DNA of 23,843 bases from NCBI GenBank assembly GCA_964638875.1, contig CAZXBL010000011.1, positions 1 to 23,843 on the forward strand, written 5' to 3'. The position numbers and the translations under genes were made by a program. The notes beneath the pieces were generated by a model. It saw only the letters and a program-made list of their open reading frames with translations. It was not told the DNA's origin and searched no databases. The stretch is from JALRHH01 sp964638875. Lineage in GTDB: Bacteria; Patescibacteriota; Saccharimonadia; Saccharimonadales; JALRHH01. Shown here piece by piece: positions 7,612-14,425 of this stretch (position 1 is the first letter of the stretch; every line of letters begins with the position of its first letter).

Positions 7612-7725
7612 AATTGTGCTGCAAAAGTACTAATTACTTTGTACACCTAACAGATGTAAAAGTCAACTTTTTGCTTACGCTTATCTGTTATTATTTGTAT
7701 ATAAGAATAACTACGATACTATGTA

Positions 7726-8148
7726 ATGACTTCAGTTAAAATAAAGACAGACATGATGAAGATTGCAGTCATAGAAGACGATAAGCCTATTCAAATGCTC
7801 TACAAGACCAAGCTAGAGCTTGAAGGGTTTACGGTGGTGACTGCAGATAACGGCAAAGATGGTCTCCTGACATTAGAGAACGAAAAGCCTGCGCTAGCAC
7901 TGGTTGATTTACGTATGCCAGAAATGAGCGGGGACAAGATGCTGTCCCGGCTCCGGGAGACAAAATGGGGGGCGAATATTCGCGTGATCATCCTGACAAA
8001 TATAAGCCGTGACGAAGCGCCCAGTGCGCTTCGTTTTTTAAATGTCGACCGTTACTTGGTAAAGGCCCACCACACACCGAAACAGGTGGTAGACGTGGTT
8101 AACGAGGTCCTCAACATCCGAAAGTCCCCTGCCAAACAATCGTTATAA
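7726..8148 (+). CDS. Receiver-only response regulator (first of three)
   Basis: A CheY-like receiver domain without an output domain. The acidic pocket VIEDD, the phospho-acceptor Asp in ALALVDLRMPEMSG, the switch Thr in IILTN and the Lys in YLVKAHHTP are all present, so it should be phosphorylatable. The longest frame gives 140 residues. The real start could be Met10 (7753) or Met11 (7756), giving MKIAVIEDD as in its neighbours; no strong SD marks any of the three. It is transcribed away from the membrane histidine kinase set and precedes two paralogues, so it is a likely phosphotransfer partner of that kinase. How it affects targets without an output domain is unknown. Confidence 0.93.
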   Translation: MTSVKIKTDMMKIAVIEDDKPIQMLYKTKLELEGFTVVTADNGKDGLLTLENEKPALALVDLRMPEMSGDKMLSRLRETKWGANIRVIILTNISRDEAPSALRFLNVDRYLVKAHHTPKQVVDVVNEVLNIRKSPAKQSL

Positions 8149-8191
8149 GTTGACACTTGCTGAAAGCTGTTAATTCGCTTACGATACAACT

Positions 8192-8560
8192 ATGCCTAAA
8201 ATCGCAATTATCGAGGACGATCAAGCTATTAGCCAGATGTACCGGATGAAGTTTGAGGCGGAAGGTTTTGAAGTAGAAACCGCCGCTAATGGCAAACTGG
8301 GGCTGGGGCTCGTCGATAAAATGCGCCCTGATATTATTCTATTGGATCTGATGATGCCGGAAATGACCGGTGATGAAATGCTCAAGAAACTTCGCGCCAC
8401 TGAGTGGGGTAAAAATATCAAAGTTATTATCCTAACAAACATGGGTGAGCAAGAAGCGCCTCCTGTAGTAAAGGAGCTGGACGTCAAACGGTTCATTATT
8501 AAAGCAGAAATGACACCGCGGCAGGTTGCCGAGATGGTCAAGAATGAGTTGTCGAGCTAA
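8192..8560 (+). CDS. Receiver-only response regulator (second of three)
   Basis: A 122-residue CheY-like receiver domain that ends with the domain itself. It has IIEDD at the acidic pocket, the acceptor Asp in IILLDLMMPEMTG, Thr in IILTNMG and Lys in FIIKAEMTP. The stop overlaps the start of the third regulator (TAATG), so those two are translationally coupled. A 43-base gap separates it from the first regulator and contains TTGACA (8151-8156) but no well-spaced -10. The three proteins share the sequence pattern IL(T)N....EAP, unusual enough to show that they arose by tandem duplication. Confidence 0.94.
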   Translation: MPKIAIIEDDQAISQMYRMKFEAEGFEVETAANGKLGLGLVDKMRPDIILLDLMMPEMTGDEMLKKLRATEWGKNIKVIILTNMGEQEAPPVVKELDVKRFIIKAEMTPRQVAEMVKNELSS

Positions 8561-8952
8561 TGGCGCATATAGTATTAGTTGAAGACGACGAGTTACTGTC
8601 CGAGATGTACCAAGCGGCGCTGATAAGCGAAGGTTTTCAATGCACTGTAGCACTTGATGGCGCAACCGGACTCGACATCGTGCAACACGTGCAACCTGAT
8701 CTGGTGCTGCTGGATCTTATGCTGCCACAAATGAGCGGCGACGAGGTGCTGGCTAGAATGCGCCAATCCGATAGGGCAAAAGACACCAAAGTGATCATTA
8801 TGACCAATATAAGTGAGAGCGAAGCCCCGGATATATTGAAAACACTCAATTTTGAGCGTTACATTGTTAAAGCAAATACTACTCTTTTAGAAGTAGTTGA
8901 AATAGTAAAGCAGCTGTTTGCTTCGCCGACACCTCAAGCCGAAGTAGCGTAA
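8560..8952 (+). CDS. Receiver-only response regulator (third of three)
   Basis: A 130-residue receiver domain with LVEDDELLSEMY, the acceptor Asp in LVLLDLMLPQMSG, Thr in IIMTNIS and Lys in YIVKANTT. The start ATG shares its A with the stop of the previous gene, indicating coupled translation. A short Pro/Ala tail (SPTPQAEVA) follows the domain; there is no DNA-binding or enzymatic module. murD starts 28 bases downstream on the same strand, so read-through into cell-wall synthesis is possible. The partner kinase is probably the membrane kinase at 3458-5637, by proximity only. Confidence 0.93.
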   Translation: MAHIVLVEDDELLSEMYQAALISEGFQCTVALDGATGLDIVQHVQPDLVLLDLMLPQMSGDEVLARMRQSDRAKDTKVIIMTNISESEAPDILKTLNFERYIVKANTTLLEVVEIVKQLFASPTPQAEVA

Positions 8953-8980
8953 ACCCTCTTCACCCGTTAAACTATTCCCT

Positions 8981-10273
8981 ATGAAGATTGCGATTGTTGG
9001 ATTTGACCGTGAAGGTCGTGCGACCTATGACTTCTTTACAGGCAAAGGGCATGACATCACTATTTGTGACCAGAATGATCAGCTGGAACTGCCGACTGGG
9101 GTCAACTCACAGCTTGGTGACGGTTACTTGGATAACCTTGACGGATTTGAGGTTATAGTTCGAACTCCAGGGCTACACCCCGCCAAAATACTCGAAAAAA
9201 ACCCAGATGTCGGTGGTAAGATTACCAGCGGTACTAACCTATTTTTTGAAAATTGCCCAACTAAGAACGTTATTGGGGTAACTGGTACCAAGGGCAAAGG
9301 CACTACCAGTACACTCATTTTCAAAATGCTCGAGGCAGACGGCAAGGATGCGCACTTGCTTGGCAACATCGGTACCCCGATGCTCAGCGCATTAAATAAC
9401 CTAACAAGTGAAAGTTGGGTTGTGCTGGAACTTTCTAACTTTCAGTTAATAGACCTAAGATACTCCCCCCACATTGCAACTGTACTAATGGTTGAACCAG
9501 AACACCTGGATTGGCACGAAGATTTTGAGGAATACATCGCCGCCAAACAGCAGCTATTTATCCATCAAATAAGTAACGACATTGCCATCTACTATGCCAA
9601 AAACGACAACTCCTTAAGCATTGCCGATGCCTCCGAGGGCAGACTTATCCCTTACTATGCTGCCCCTGGGGCTGAGGTCTTCGATAACAGCATCGTAATT
9701 GATGATCAAGTTATTTGTAATGTAAGCGAGCTCAAGTTGTTAGGCAAACACAATTGGCAAAACGCTTGTGCTGCAGTTACTACTGTATGGCAGGTTACAA
9801 AGAATATTGAGACTATACGTTCGGTACTTGGTTCCTTTACCGGGCTAGAACACCGTCTGGAGTTTGTTCGTGAGGTTAACGGTGTAAAATACTATGACGA
9901 TTCATTTGGCACCACTCCGCAAACTGCCCAAGTAGCGATCGAAGCATTCACGGAGCCAAAAGTCGTCATATTGGGTGGTTCAGATAAAGGCGCCCCGTTC
10001 GATAAACTCGCCAAGACGGTTACCAATAACAATGTTAAGGCAGTGGTCATCATTGGGCAGATGGGACCAGTTATAGGGGCAGAACTTAACAAGCTCGGAT
10101 ACACTTCTGTTTATGACGGGGGCGCAAACATGAGCTCAATTATAGAAACAACTCAAAAGCTTGCTGAGCCAGGCGACGTCATACTATTATCTACCGGTTG
10201 TGCAAGCTTTGGAATGTTTAAAAACTACAAAGACCGTGGCGATCAGTTTATCGCCGCTGTAAAAGCATTATAA
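8981..10273 (+). CDS. murD: UDP-N-acetylmuramoylalanine--D-glutamate ligase
   Basis: A cytoplasmic Mur ligase that adds D-glutamate to UDP-MurNAc-L-Ala with ATP. The 430-residue length is normal. Residues 1-90 form the Rossmann-like UDP-binding domain (MKIAIVGFDREG). The P-loop GVTGTKGKGTTS is at 99-110. MVEPEHLDWHEDFEEYIAAK carries the conserved His and the Lys that is carbamylated in the family. LGKHNWQNACAAV and the domain 3 motif GLEHRLEFV with YYDDSFGTTP follow; many MurDs have NDSKATNP at the last site. It sits 28 bases after the third response regulator and overlaps the convergent murI by six bases. The D-Glu substrate is made by that neighbour. Confidence 0.96.
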   Translation: MKIAIVGFDREGRATYDFFTGKGHDITICDQNDQLELPTGVNSQLGDGYLDNLDGFEVIVRTPGLHPAKILEKNPDVGGKITSGTNLFFENCPTKNVIGVTGTKGKGTTSTLIFKMLEADGKDAHLLGNIGTPMLSALNNLTSESWVVLELSNFQLIDLRYSPHIATVLMVEPEHLDWHEDFEEYIAAKQQLFIHQISNDIAIYYAKNDNSLSIADASEGRLIPYYAAPGAEVFDNSIVIDDQVICNVSELKLLGKHNWQNACAAVTTVWQVTKNIETIRSVLGSFTGLEHRLEFVREVNGVKYYDDSFGTTPQTAQVAIEAFTEPKVVILGGSDKGAPFDKLAKTVTNNNVKAVVIIGQMGPVIGAELNKLGYTSVYDGGANMSSIIETTQKLAEPGDVILLSTGCASFGMFKNYKDRGDQFIAAVKAL

Positions 10274-10915
10274 ACTAGCAATAACCCGTTTAAGTTGTGC
10301 GATGATCGCAGTTTCTGGTTGAATTATAATTGCTCTGTCACCTGCAATATCATTGATAACATCCTCTATCCAGTGGTAATGGGTACAACTCAGCACAATA
10401 ACATCAGCGCCTATTTTACATGCCTCGTCAATTCTTACTTTGATCTTGTCTTTGTCTATTTGCTTTGTCTCGATCATGAAAGCCCAATCACTGCAGTCAG
10501 GTTCGAGGATGGTGGTGTTGGGGGCGTATGTATCTTTTAGCCACTGGTAACGATCACTCGCAAGCGTGGTTGGTGTGGCACAGACAGCAATAATACCTGT
10601 TTTTGATAGCTTTGCGGCAGGTTTAATCATCGGTTCTATACCAACTAAAGGTACATCAATAATTTTTCGAAGCTCTTGAATCAGTGTAGTTGTTACAGTG
10701 TTGCACGCGATAACAATTACTTCGCAGCCCTCTGCCACCATCTCTTCCAAAATTGGCACGACATAGCTTTGTATTTCTGACGGGGTCTTATTGCCATATG
10801 GCAAGCGCGAAGCATCGTCCCTGAATATTACTTCGTAGTCAGGGAGTTTTTCTTTGACTGCATTCGCAACCGAGAAACCGCCCATTCCTGAATCAAAAAC
10901 CCCAATCGTACGCAC
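10268..10915 (-). CDS. murI: Glutamate racemase
   Basis: Interconverts L- and D-glutamate without cofactor, supplying D-Glu for MurD. FDSGMGG at residues 7-13 carries the conserved Asp-Ser. The two catalytic cysteines are in IACNT (Cys71) and LSCTHY (Cys177). At 215 residues it is shorter than the usual 255-270, mainly at the C-terminus and in loops. The start is GTG (10913-10915): it directly abuts the folD stop, and the SD GGAGG (10921-10925) lies five bases upstream inside the folD end. The gene is thus coupled to folD. Its last six bases overlap the end of murD on the other strand, and the palindrome TTATAA provides both stop codons. Confidence 0.95.
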   Translation of the reverse strand: MRTIGVFDSGMGGFSVANAVKEKLPDYEVIFRDDASRLPYGNKTPSEIQSYVVPILEEMVAEGCEVIVIACNTVTTTLIQELRKIIDVPLVGIEPMIKPAAKLSKTGIIAVCATPTTLASDRYQWLKDTYAPNTTILEPDCSDWAFMIETKQIDKDKIKVRIDEACKIGADVIVLSCTHYHWIEDVINDIAGDRAIIIQPETAIIAQLKRVIASL

Positions 10916-11725
10916 CTACACCTCCAGAGTTGATCGGGTGGCGCGAATGACGTTCTCAAAGAGAGCACAAACGGTTAATGGACCAACGCCACCTTTTTCT
11001 GGAGTAATGGTCAGGTCGTCACGTTCATATAATTCTGGGGCTACGTCACCAACAGTTTTGCCATCTTCGCTGGCGACACCAGCGTCTACTACTACAGCAC
11101 CTTCTTTAACCATGTCAGGGTACAGAATCGCGGGGCTGCCTGTTGCTGTAATGATGATGTCTGATTCCAGCGTTTCTTTAGATAAATCGTCAGTGTTGCG
11201 ATCAGCTACGGAGACCTCAATCTCAGATTCCTTCAAGATTTTCTCCAGCGGAGCGCCGACTAATTTACCTTTACCGATCAGTAATACTTTTTTACCACGT
11301 AAATCAACGTTGTATCCCGCAAGTAGCCACATGATTGCCATTGGTGTTGCTGGCTCGAAGCCGGGCGTTTTGCCAAGGGCATCAACATCTTTATCTGGTC
11401 GCACCATATTAACAATGTCATCTGTTTCTGATGGATCGGTCAATGGCAGCTGGACAATAATCCCGTGTACCTCTGGATCATTATTGAGTTTTTCTATAAC
11501 TGCAGATACTTCAGTTTGTGTGGGGTGGTGTGATTCTACAATTACCCCGATATCATCACCATAGCTTTTTTTAAGTCGCACATAGGTATTAATAACGGGG
11601 TCGTCTTTGACTTGCACAATCGCGAGTTTAGGCACGACATCATGCGATTGAGTAAGCGATCGGACTTGGTGTGCCTGTCGCTGCTTAATAAAATCTGCTA
11701 GTTCTTTGCCATTGAGTAATTTCAC
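10916..11725 (-). CDS. folD: Bifunctional methylenetetrahydrofolate dehydrogenase/cyclohydrolase
   Basis: Interconverts 5,10-methylene-THF, methenyl-THF and 10-formyl-THF in one-carbon metabolism, next in the pathway to GlyA encoded at 18013. Family motifs present are the substrate-site Tyr and Lys in NTYVRLKKSYGD, GIIVQLPL, PDKDVDALG, the nucleotide-binding turn VLLIGKGKLVGAPL (commonly GRSxxVGxP) and GGVGPLTVCAL near the end. The frame is open further upstream to a GTG at 11761, but the GTG at 11725 is preferred. It yields MKLLNGKELADFIK, the normal family start, and lies seven bases after a TATACT -10. The protein is then 269 residues, slightly short. murI follows with no gap. Confidence 0.94.
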   Translation of the reverse strand: MKLLNGKELADFIKQRQAHQVRSLTQSHDVVPKLAIVQVKDDPVINTYVRLKKSYGDDIGVIVESHHPTQTEVSAVIEKLNNDPEVHGIIVQLPLTDPSETDDIVNMVRPDKDVDALGKTPGFEPATPMAIMWLLAGYNVDLRGKKVLLIGKGKLVGAPLEKILKESEIEVSVADRNTDDLSKETLESDIIITATGSPAILYPDMVKEGAVVVDAGVASEDGKTVGDVAPELYERDDLTITPEKGGVGPLTVCALFENVIRATRSTLEV

Positions 11726-11732
11726 GATTATA

Positions 11733-11738
11733 AGTATA
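11733..11738 (-). promoter_or_regulatory. -10 element giving a leaderless folD transcript
   Basis: Minus strand TATACT, seven bases before the GTG at 11725, with a second TATAAT-like stretch overlapping that spacer. No good -35 is seen. The position excludes any SD, so a leaderless message is predicted. Confidence 0.45.
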
Positions 11739-11787
11739 TACCAGCCTGTAAGGTACCCCACCTAAAAATTTGACATTAGGATATTTA

Positions 11788-11815
11788 TTGTTAAGTAAGA
11801 ATTAATTGCTATACT
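11788..11815 (+). promoter_or_regulatory. Promoter of the DUF975-like membrane protein gene
   Basis: TTGTTA (11788-11793), a 16-base spacer and TATACT (11810-11815). The start near 11822 leaves a leader of about 22 bases. It is arranged back to back with the folD promoter. Confidence 0.5.
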
Positions 11816-11843
11816 GAAGAAAACCTTAAGCGAGAACCCTATT

Positions 11844-12671
11844 ATGGAAGAAAACTCTCAAGCTATCACTCAGCCAAGTACTCCTCAACAAACTTTAGGC
11901 ATTCCTACCAGCTGGCCTGGGGCATGGGGCGCGTATAAGTACTCTAAGCAGGCAGTGATGCTAAATATTGGCACTGTACTTTTACTCATCCTGATAAACA
12001 TCGTCTCTGGCTTTTTGGGCATCATTCCAGTCCTAGGCACGATTGCGTCCTACGTTTTGGCTGTGGTTCTTAGCGTGGCAACTGCTAAAGTATTGCTAGC
12101 TGGGGTAGAGGGCTCAAAGATGTCACTCGGCGAGTCGTTTAGCTACGCTTTCGCTGTACGATCAGTGAAGTATTTCCTCAACATGATCCTGCTTATTTTC
12201 ATACTTATTGGTTCACTGCTCCTGTTTATCGTGCCTTTCTTCTTCATCTTCCCCCGAGTTTGTCTTGCCCCTTACTTTGTAGCCCTAGACGATATGGGAC
12301 CAATTGAGGCAATTAAAGCAAGCTGGGAGGCAACCAAGGGCCACGTCGGCAAGGTTTATGGGATGGTAGGTGTTGCCATTGTATTCGCAATACTCTGTAT
12401 TGTATTAATAGGTATTTACTTCTCAATCATGTATTCTGCAGTAACTGTTCTCTTTTATGTCTTCCTTAAGAAGCAAATGGGTGGAGTTAGCGCAAAGCCT
12501 AGCGTGGTCCCAGCAGAAGCCCCAGTAGCACCATCAGTTCCAGTTAGCCCGGAGACACCTGCCGTGGATAGTACGCCGCAAGTTCCTACCACTACTCCTC
12601 AGCCCGTGCAACCTGAAACGCCCCAGGTAACCTCACCAGAACAAACCCCACCAACTAATCCAGTAAGCTAA
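11844..12671 (+). CDS. Integral membrane protein, DUF975/YciC-like, with proline-rich tail
   Basis: A 275-residue protein with a polar N-terminus and membrane spans at about 38-60, 61-85, 108-140 (one long or two short) and 172-208. The LAPYFVALDDMGPIEAIKASWEATKGH block between spans is characteristic of DUF975/YciC-type membrane proteins: an amphipathic segment with repeated ALxxSW-like motifs. The last 60 residues (about 215-275) are a Pro/Thr/Val-rich low-complexity tail that is probably exposed. Function is unknown for the family. It is a single-gene unit with its own promoter, divergent from folD and followed by tRNA-Lys. Confidence 0.75.
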   Translation: MEENSQAITQPSTPQQTLGIPTSWPGAWGAYKYSKQAVMLNIGTVLLLILINIVSGFLGIIPVLGTIASYVLAVVLSVATAKVLLAGVEGSKMSLGESFSYAFAVRSVKYFLNMILLIFILIGSLLLFIVPFFFIFPRVCLAPYFVALDDMGPIEAIKASWEATKGHVGKVYGMVGVAIVFAILCIVLIGIYFSIMYSAVTVLFYVFLKKQMGGVSAKPSVVPAEAPVAPSVPVSPETPAVDSTPQVPTTTPQPVQPETPQVTSPEQTPPTNPVS

Positions 12672-12676
12672 AGTAC

Positions 12677-12705
12677 TTGTCAAAACAGGGGTAAACTGCT
12701 ACAAT
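12677..12705 (+). promoter_or_regulatory. Promoter for the tRNA-Lys transcript
   Basis: TTGTCA (12677-12682), a 17-base spacer and TACAAT (12700-12705): five of six matches in each hexamer. The start near 12712 would leave about 119 bases of 5' extension before the tRNA, containing the inverted repeat GGTAAT/ATTACC (12805-12822). No other gene is seen in that stretch. Confidence 0.6.
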
Positions 12706-12830
12706 CGTCTGGTCTTTTGGGTTTATACCAAATTTTAAACCAAGCAACTTGTTGCTGTTTGGAAATTTGAGAGGACAAGGCTTGATGAGATTATTGACAA
12801 TGTGGTAATCGCATCATTACCCGTGGACAT

Positions 12831-12907
12831 GGGTCAGTAGCTCAGCTGGTTAGAGCGTCTGCCTCTTAAGCAGAATGTCGAGGGTTCGAGTCCCTCCTGA
12901 CCCTCCA
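12831..12907 (+). tRNA. tRNA-Lys(CUU), discriminator U73
   Basis: Acceptor GGGTCAG/CTGACCC, D-arm AGCTCAGCTGGTTAGAGC, anticodon stem TCTGC/GCAGA with loop CTCTTAA (anticodon CTT), T-arm GAGGG-TTCGAGT-CCCTC, and encoded CCA (12905-12907). The base before CCA is T, whereas lysine tRNAs usually carry A or G there. All stems are intact, so the gene is probably functional. A terminator begins at the final A. Confidence 0.92.
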
Positions 12908-12944
12908 AATAAAAACACCCTCCTCGCCGAGGGTGTTTTTATTT
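12907..12944 (+). terminator. Terminator of tRNA-Lys
   Basis: A 16-bp perfect stem (12907-12922 with 12929-12944) and six-base loop CTCGCC. The GC core CACCCTC/GAGGGTG is followed by TTTTTATTT. The stem starts at the terminal A of the tRNA's CCA. Confidence 0.9.
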
Positions 12945-13087
12945 GGCGCTTCAGTCGGAGCTGAACCCGAGACGCAGATTTTGCTTCAGCAAAAGATGCG
13001 AGTCGAGGGTTCGGTCGGCAAAGCCACGCACAGGAATTTATTCCGAGCATGGCTGCGGTCGTGCGCTGTCCCTCCTGCTCTTCAAAT
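12945..13087 (+). repeat. tRNA-linked structured element, copy A
   Basis: Lies directly after the tRNA-Lys terminator. Hairpin I pairs GAACCC (12963-12968) with GGGTTC (13007-13012) and has an inner stem TTTTGC/GCAAAA. GTCGAGGGTTCG (13002-13013) is an exact copy of the tRNA-Lys T-arm (12877-12888). It is followed by a 54-base core (13014-13067), and then GTCCCTCCTG (13068-13077) copies the rest of the T-arm and the start of the acceptor (12890-12899). A run of six T closes the element. The element is thus a duplicated tRNA 3' region opened in the T-loop by the core. Copies B and C share this design. No protein is encoded. Confidence 0.8.
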
Positions 13088-13094
13088 TTTTTGT

Positions 13095-13100
13095 TATAGT
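13095..13100 (+). promoter_or_regulatory. -10 element giving a leaderless HAD transcript
   Basis: TATAGT ends six bases before the ATG at 13107. No clear -35 and no SD are visible. Confidence 0.45.
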
Positions 13101-13106
13101 TATTGC

Positions 13107-13766
13107 ATGAACAAAGCTTTTCTTTTTGACCTCGACGGTGTACTGATAAACGACGAAGCGATCTGGGAAACTAGAAAACAGGATATGTATTCTCGATTAT
13201 TCGGAGAAGCAATACATAAAATGATTGGCTCCACATTAGGCGTCAATATGGATGGCATATACGAGAAAGCTTTAGCAGCCGGGACTGGTGTGCCAAAGCA
13301 GGAATTCATTGATAAGTTTTATGAACTTGGAGGTGACATATATAGTACTGCTCCCATACCTGAAGGCACGGAAGATTTAGCTGATGCGCTAATAGCCATG
13401 GATTATCGGATTGGCATCGTTTCTGCCTCTCCTCTTTCGTGGATAACTACCGTTACCAAACGACTATCCTTTGAAGATAAGATAGAGCTCATTATCTCAC
13501 TTCATGAACGAGATGACTTAAATCATAAACCGCATCCAGACGGCTACCTGGAGGCAATGAAAGCTCTAGAGTCGACTCATGGAAGCACTTTAATCATTGA
13601 GGATTCCAATTCAGGCATCAAGTCAGCGAAAGCTTCTGGCGCATATACTATCGGGCTGAGACAGAACCTTGTCCCAGACTATGTACAAGAAGGCGCTGAT
13701 GCTTATGCTGAAACCATGGCGGATGTAATCGAACATATAAAATTAAAACCTACTTCCCCGTACTAA
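13107..13766 (+). CDS. HAD-superfamily phosphatase (beta-phosphoglucomutase-like)
   Basis: A 219-residue haloacid-dehalogenase-type hydrolase, which normally removes phosphate from a small metabolite through an Asp-phosphate intermediate. Motif I is FDLDGVLI (nucleophile and acid Asp), motif II is GIVSASP, the motif III Lys is in NHKPHPDGYLEAM, and motif IV is IIEDSNSGIKSAKASG. The helical cap between motifs I and II places it with the CbbY/beta-phosphoglucomutase/YqaB group. The substrate is unknown. The frame is open upstream to 12933, but that part crosses the tRNA terminator and element A. The ATG at 13107 gives the normal family start MNKAFLFDLDG. The 3' end overlaps the convergent NAD(P)-binding gene by 17 bases. 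Confidence 0.92.
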   Translation: MNKAFLFDLDGVLINDEAIWETRKQDMYSRLFGEAIHKMIGSTLGVNMDGIYEKALAAGTGVPKQEFIDKFYELGGDIYSTAPIPEGTEDLADALIAMDYRIGIVSASPLSWITTVTKRLSFEDKIELIISLHERDDLNHKPHPDGYLEAMKALESTHGSTLIIEDSNSGIKSAKASGAYTIGLRQNLVPDYVQEGADAYAETMADVIEHIKLKPTSPY

Positions 13767-14382
13767 TAAAAGGCGCCTGATTAAGGTAACGTTTTTCAGA
13801 CAGTTGCTCCACTAACGCTTCCGCCACATCCTCGGCATGAACTCTTTGCCATGGGTGTGGTGGGACTAGAGAAAGTTTCCACTTACTCCTCCCAGCGCGA
13901 CCAATAACTCCAGGCGTGCGTATAAGTGTCCAATCTGCCTTACTGGATCGTAGGAACCGAGCTTGATCCTCGCTGTCTCGCAACGCTTTCGGCATTAGTA
14001 ACTTATAGTAACGATAGACTCCTCGCCCAACCCAGCTGGGGTTGTCTCCGTTGACGTGCGCTACAACGTTCCCTTGAACGATAATACGCCAGATGCCCTT
14101 CTGCTCCATGTCGGATAAGATAGTACGCATGGTTGGTGCAATGGATGGACCAGAGGTATTATTGAGGGCACTTATGGCACTAATTACTGCATCTGCACCT
14201 TCTAAAGTCCGTGCGATATCAGACGCATCACGGATATCGCCTTGGATAATCTTGATATTTGGGTGATTAACGAAAGGGTTAGTACCATCTTCGAACACAG
14301 TTACCGTATGGTTCTGCTCCACGAGCTTTACGACTACAGACTTGCCGACTTTGCTGGTCGCGCCGAAAACAGCGATATGCAT
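13750..14382 (-). CDS. NAD(P)-binding protein, atypical short-chain dehydrogenase/NmrA-like
   Basis: A 210-residue single-domain Rossmann protein. The start MHIAVFGATSKVGKSVV contains the GxTxxxG-type dinucleotide-binding turn. QGDIRDASDIARTLEGADAVISAI is the typical second half of the NmrA/SDR_a5 fold. IRTPGVIGRAG and HAEDVAEALVEQL near the end match the same group, whose members include NAD(P)H-binding epimerase-like and redox-sensing proteins. The usual SDR catalytic YxxxK is not evident, so a binding or sensor role is possible. Substrate unknown. It lies 43 bases from the VOC gene on the same strand and may be co-transcribed with it. Confidence 0.8.
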   Translation of the reverse strand: MHIAVFGATSKVGKSVVVKLVEQNHTVTVFEDGTNPFVNHPNIKIIQGDIRDASDIARTLEGADAVISAISALNNTSGPSIAPTMRTILSDMEQKGIWRIIVQGNVVAHVNGDNPSWVGRGVYRYYKLLMPKALRDSEDQARFLRSSKADWTLIRTPGVIGRAGRSKWKLSLVPPHPWQRVHAEDVAEALVEQLSEKRYLNQAPFISTGK

Positions 14383-14425
14383 GCTAATACTATATAGGAC
14401 TCTTACGCTTTTGCGCAGATAACTG

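Larger units (their letters stand above)
7418..7725. other. 308-base divergent intergenic region rich in inverted repeats
   Basis: The region between the arginine decarboxylase (minus) and the first response regulator (plus). It holds, on the minus strand, a leader hairpin with T-run (7437-7484), a consensus promoter (7508-7535) and a terminator-like hairpin (7571-7611). Three further inverted repeats are visible: AAAGTA/TACTTT (7624-7640), TAACAGAT/ATCTGTTA (7648-7690) and, nested inside the latter, AAAAGT/ACTTTT. No clear plus-strand promoter is seen, although TATATA near 7699 is a possible -10. Confidence 0.7.

Noticed and set aside
12784..12807. A seven-codon frame (MRLLTMW) in the leader of tRNA-Lys that could be a leader peptide
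   Set aside because: There is no amino-acid gene to attenuate downstream, only the tRNA, and the SD is weak; frames this short are expected by chance.
12945..13087. Element A as an integron attC site
   Set aside because: The paired-box layout with GTT/AAC cores and extrahelical bases is not evident, there is no integrase nearby, and the flanks follow the neighbouring tRNA instead.
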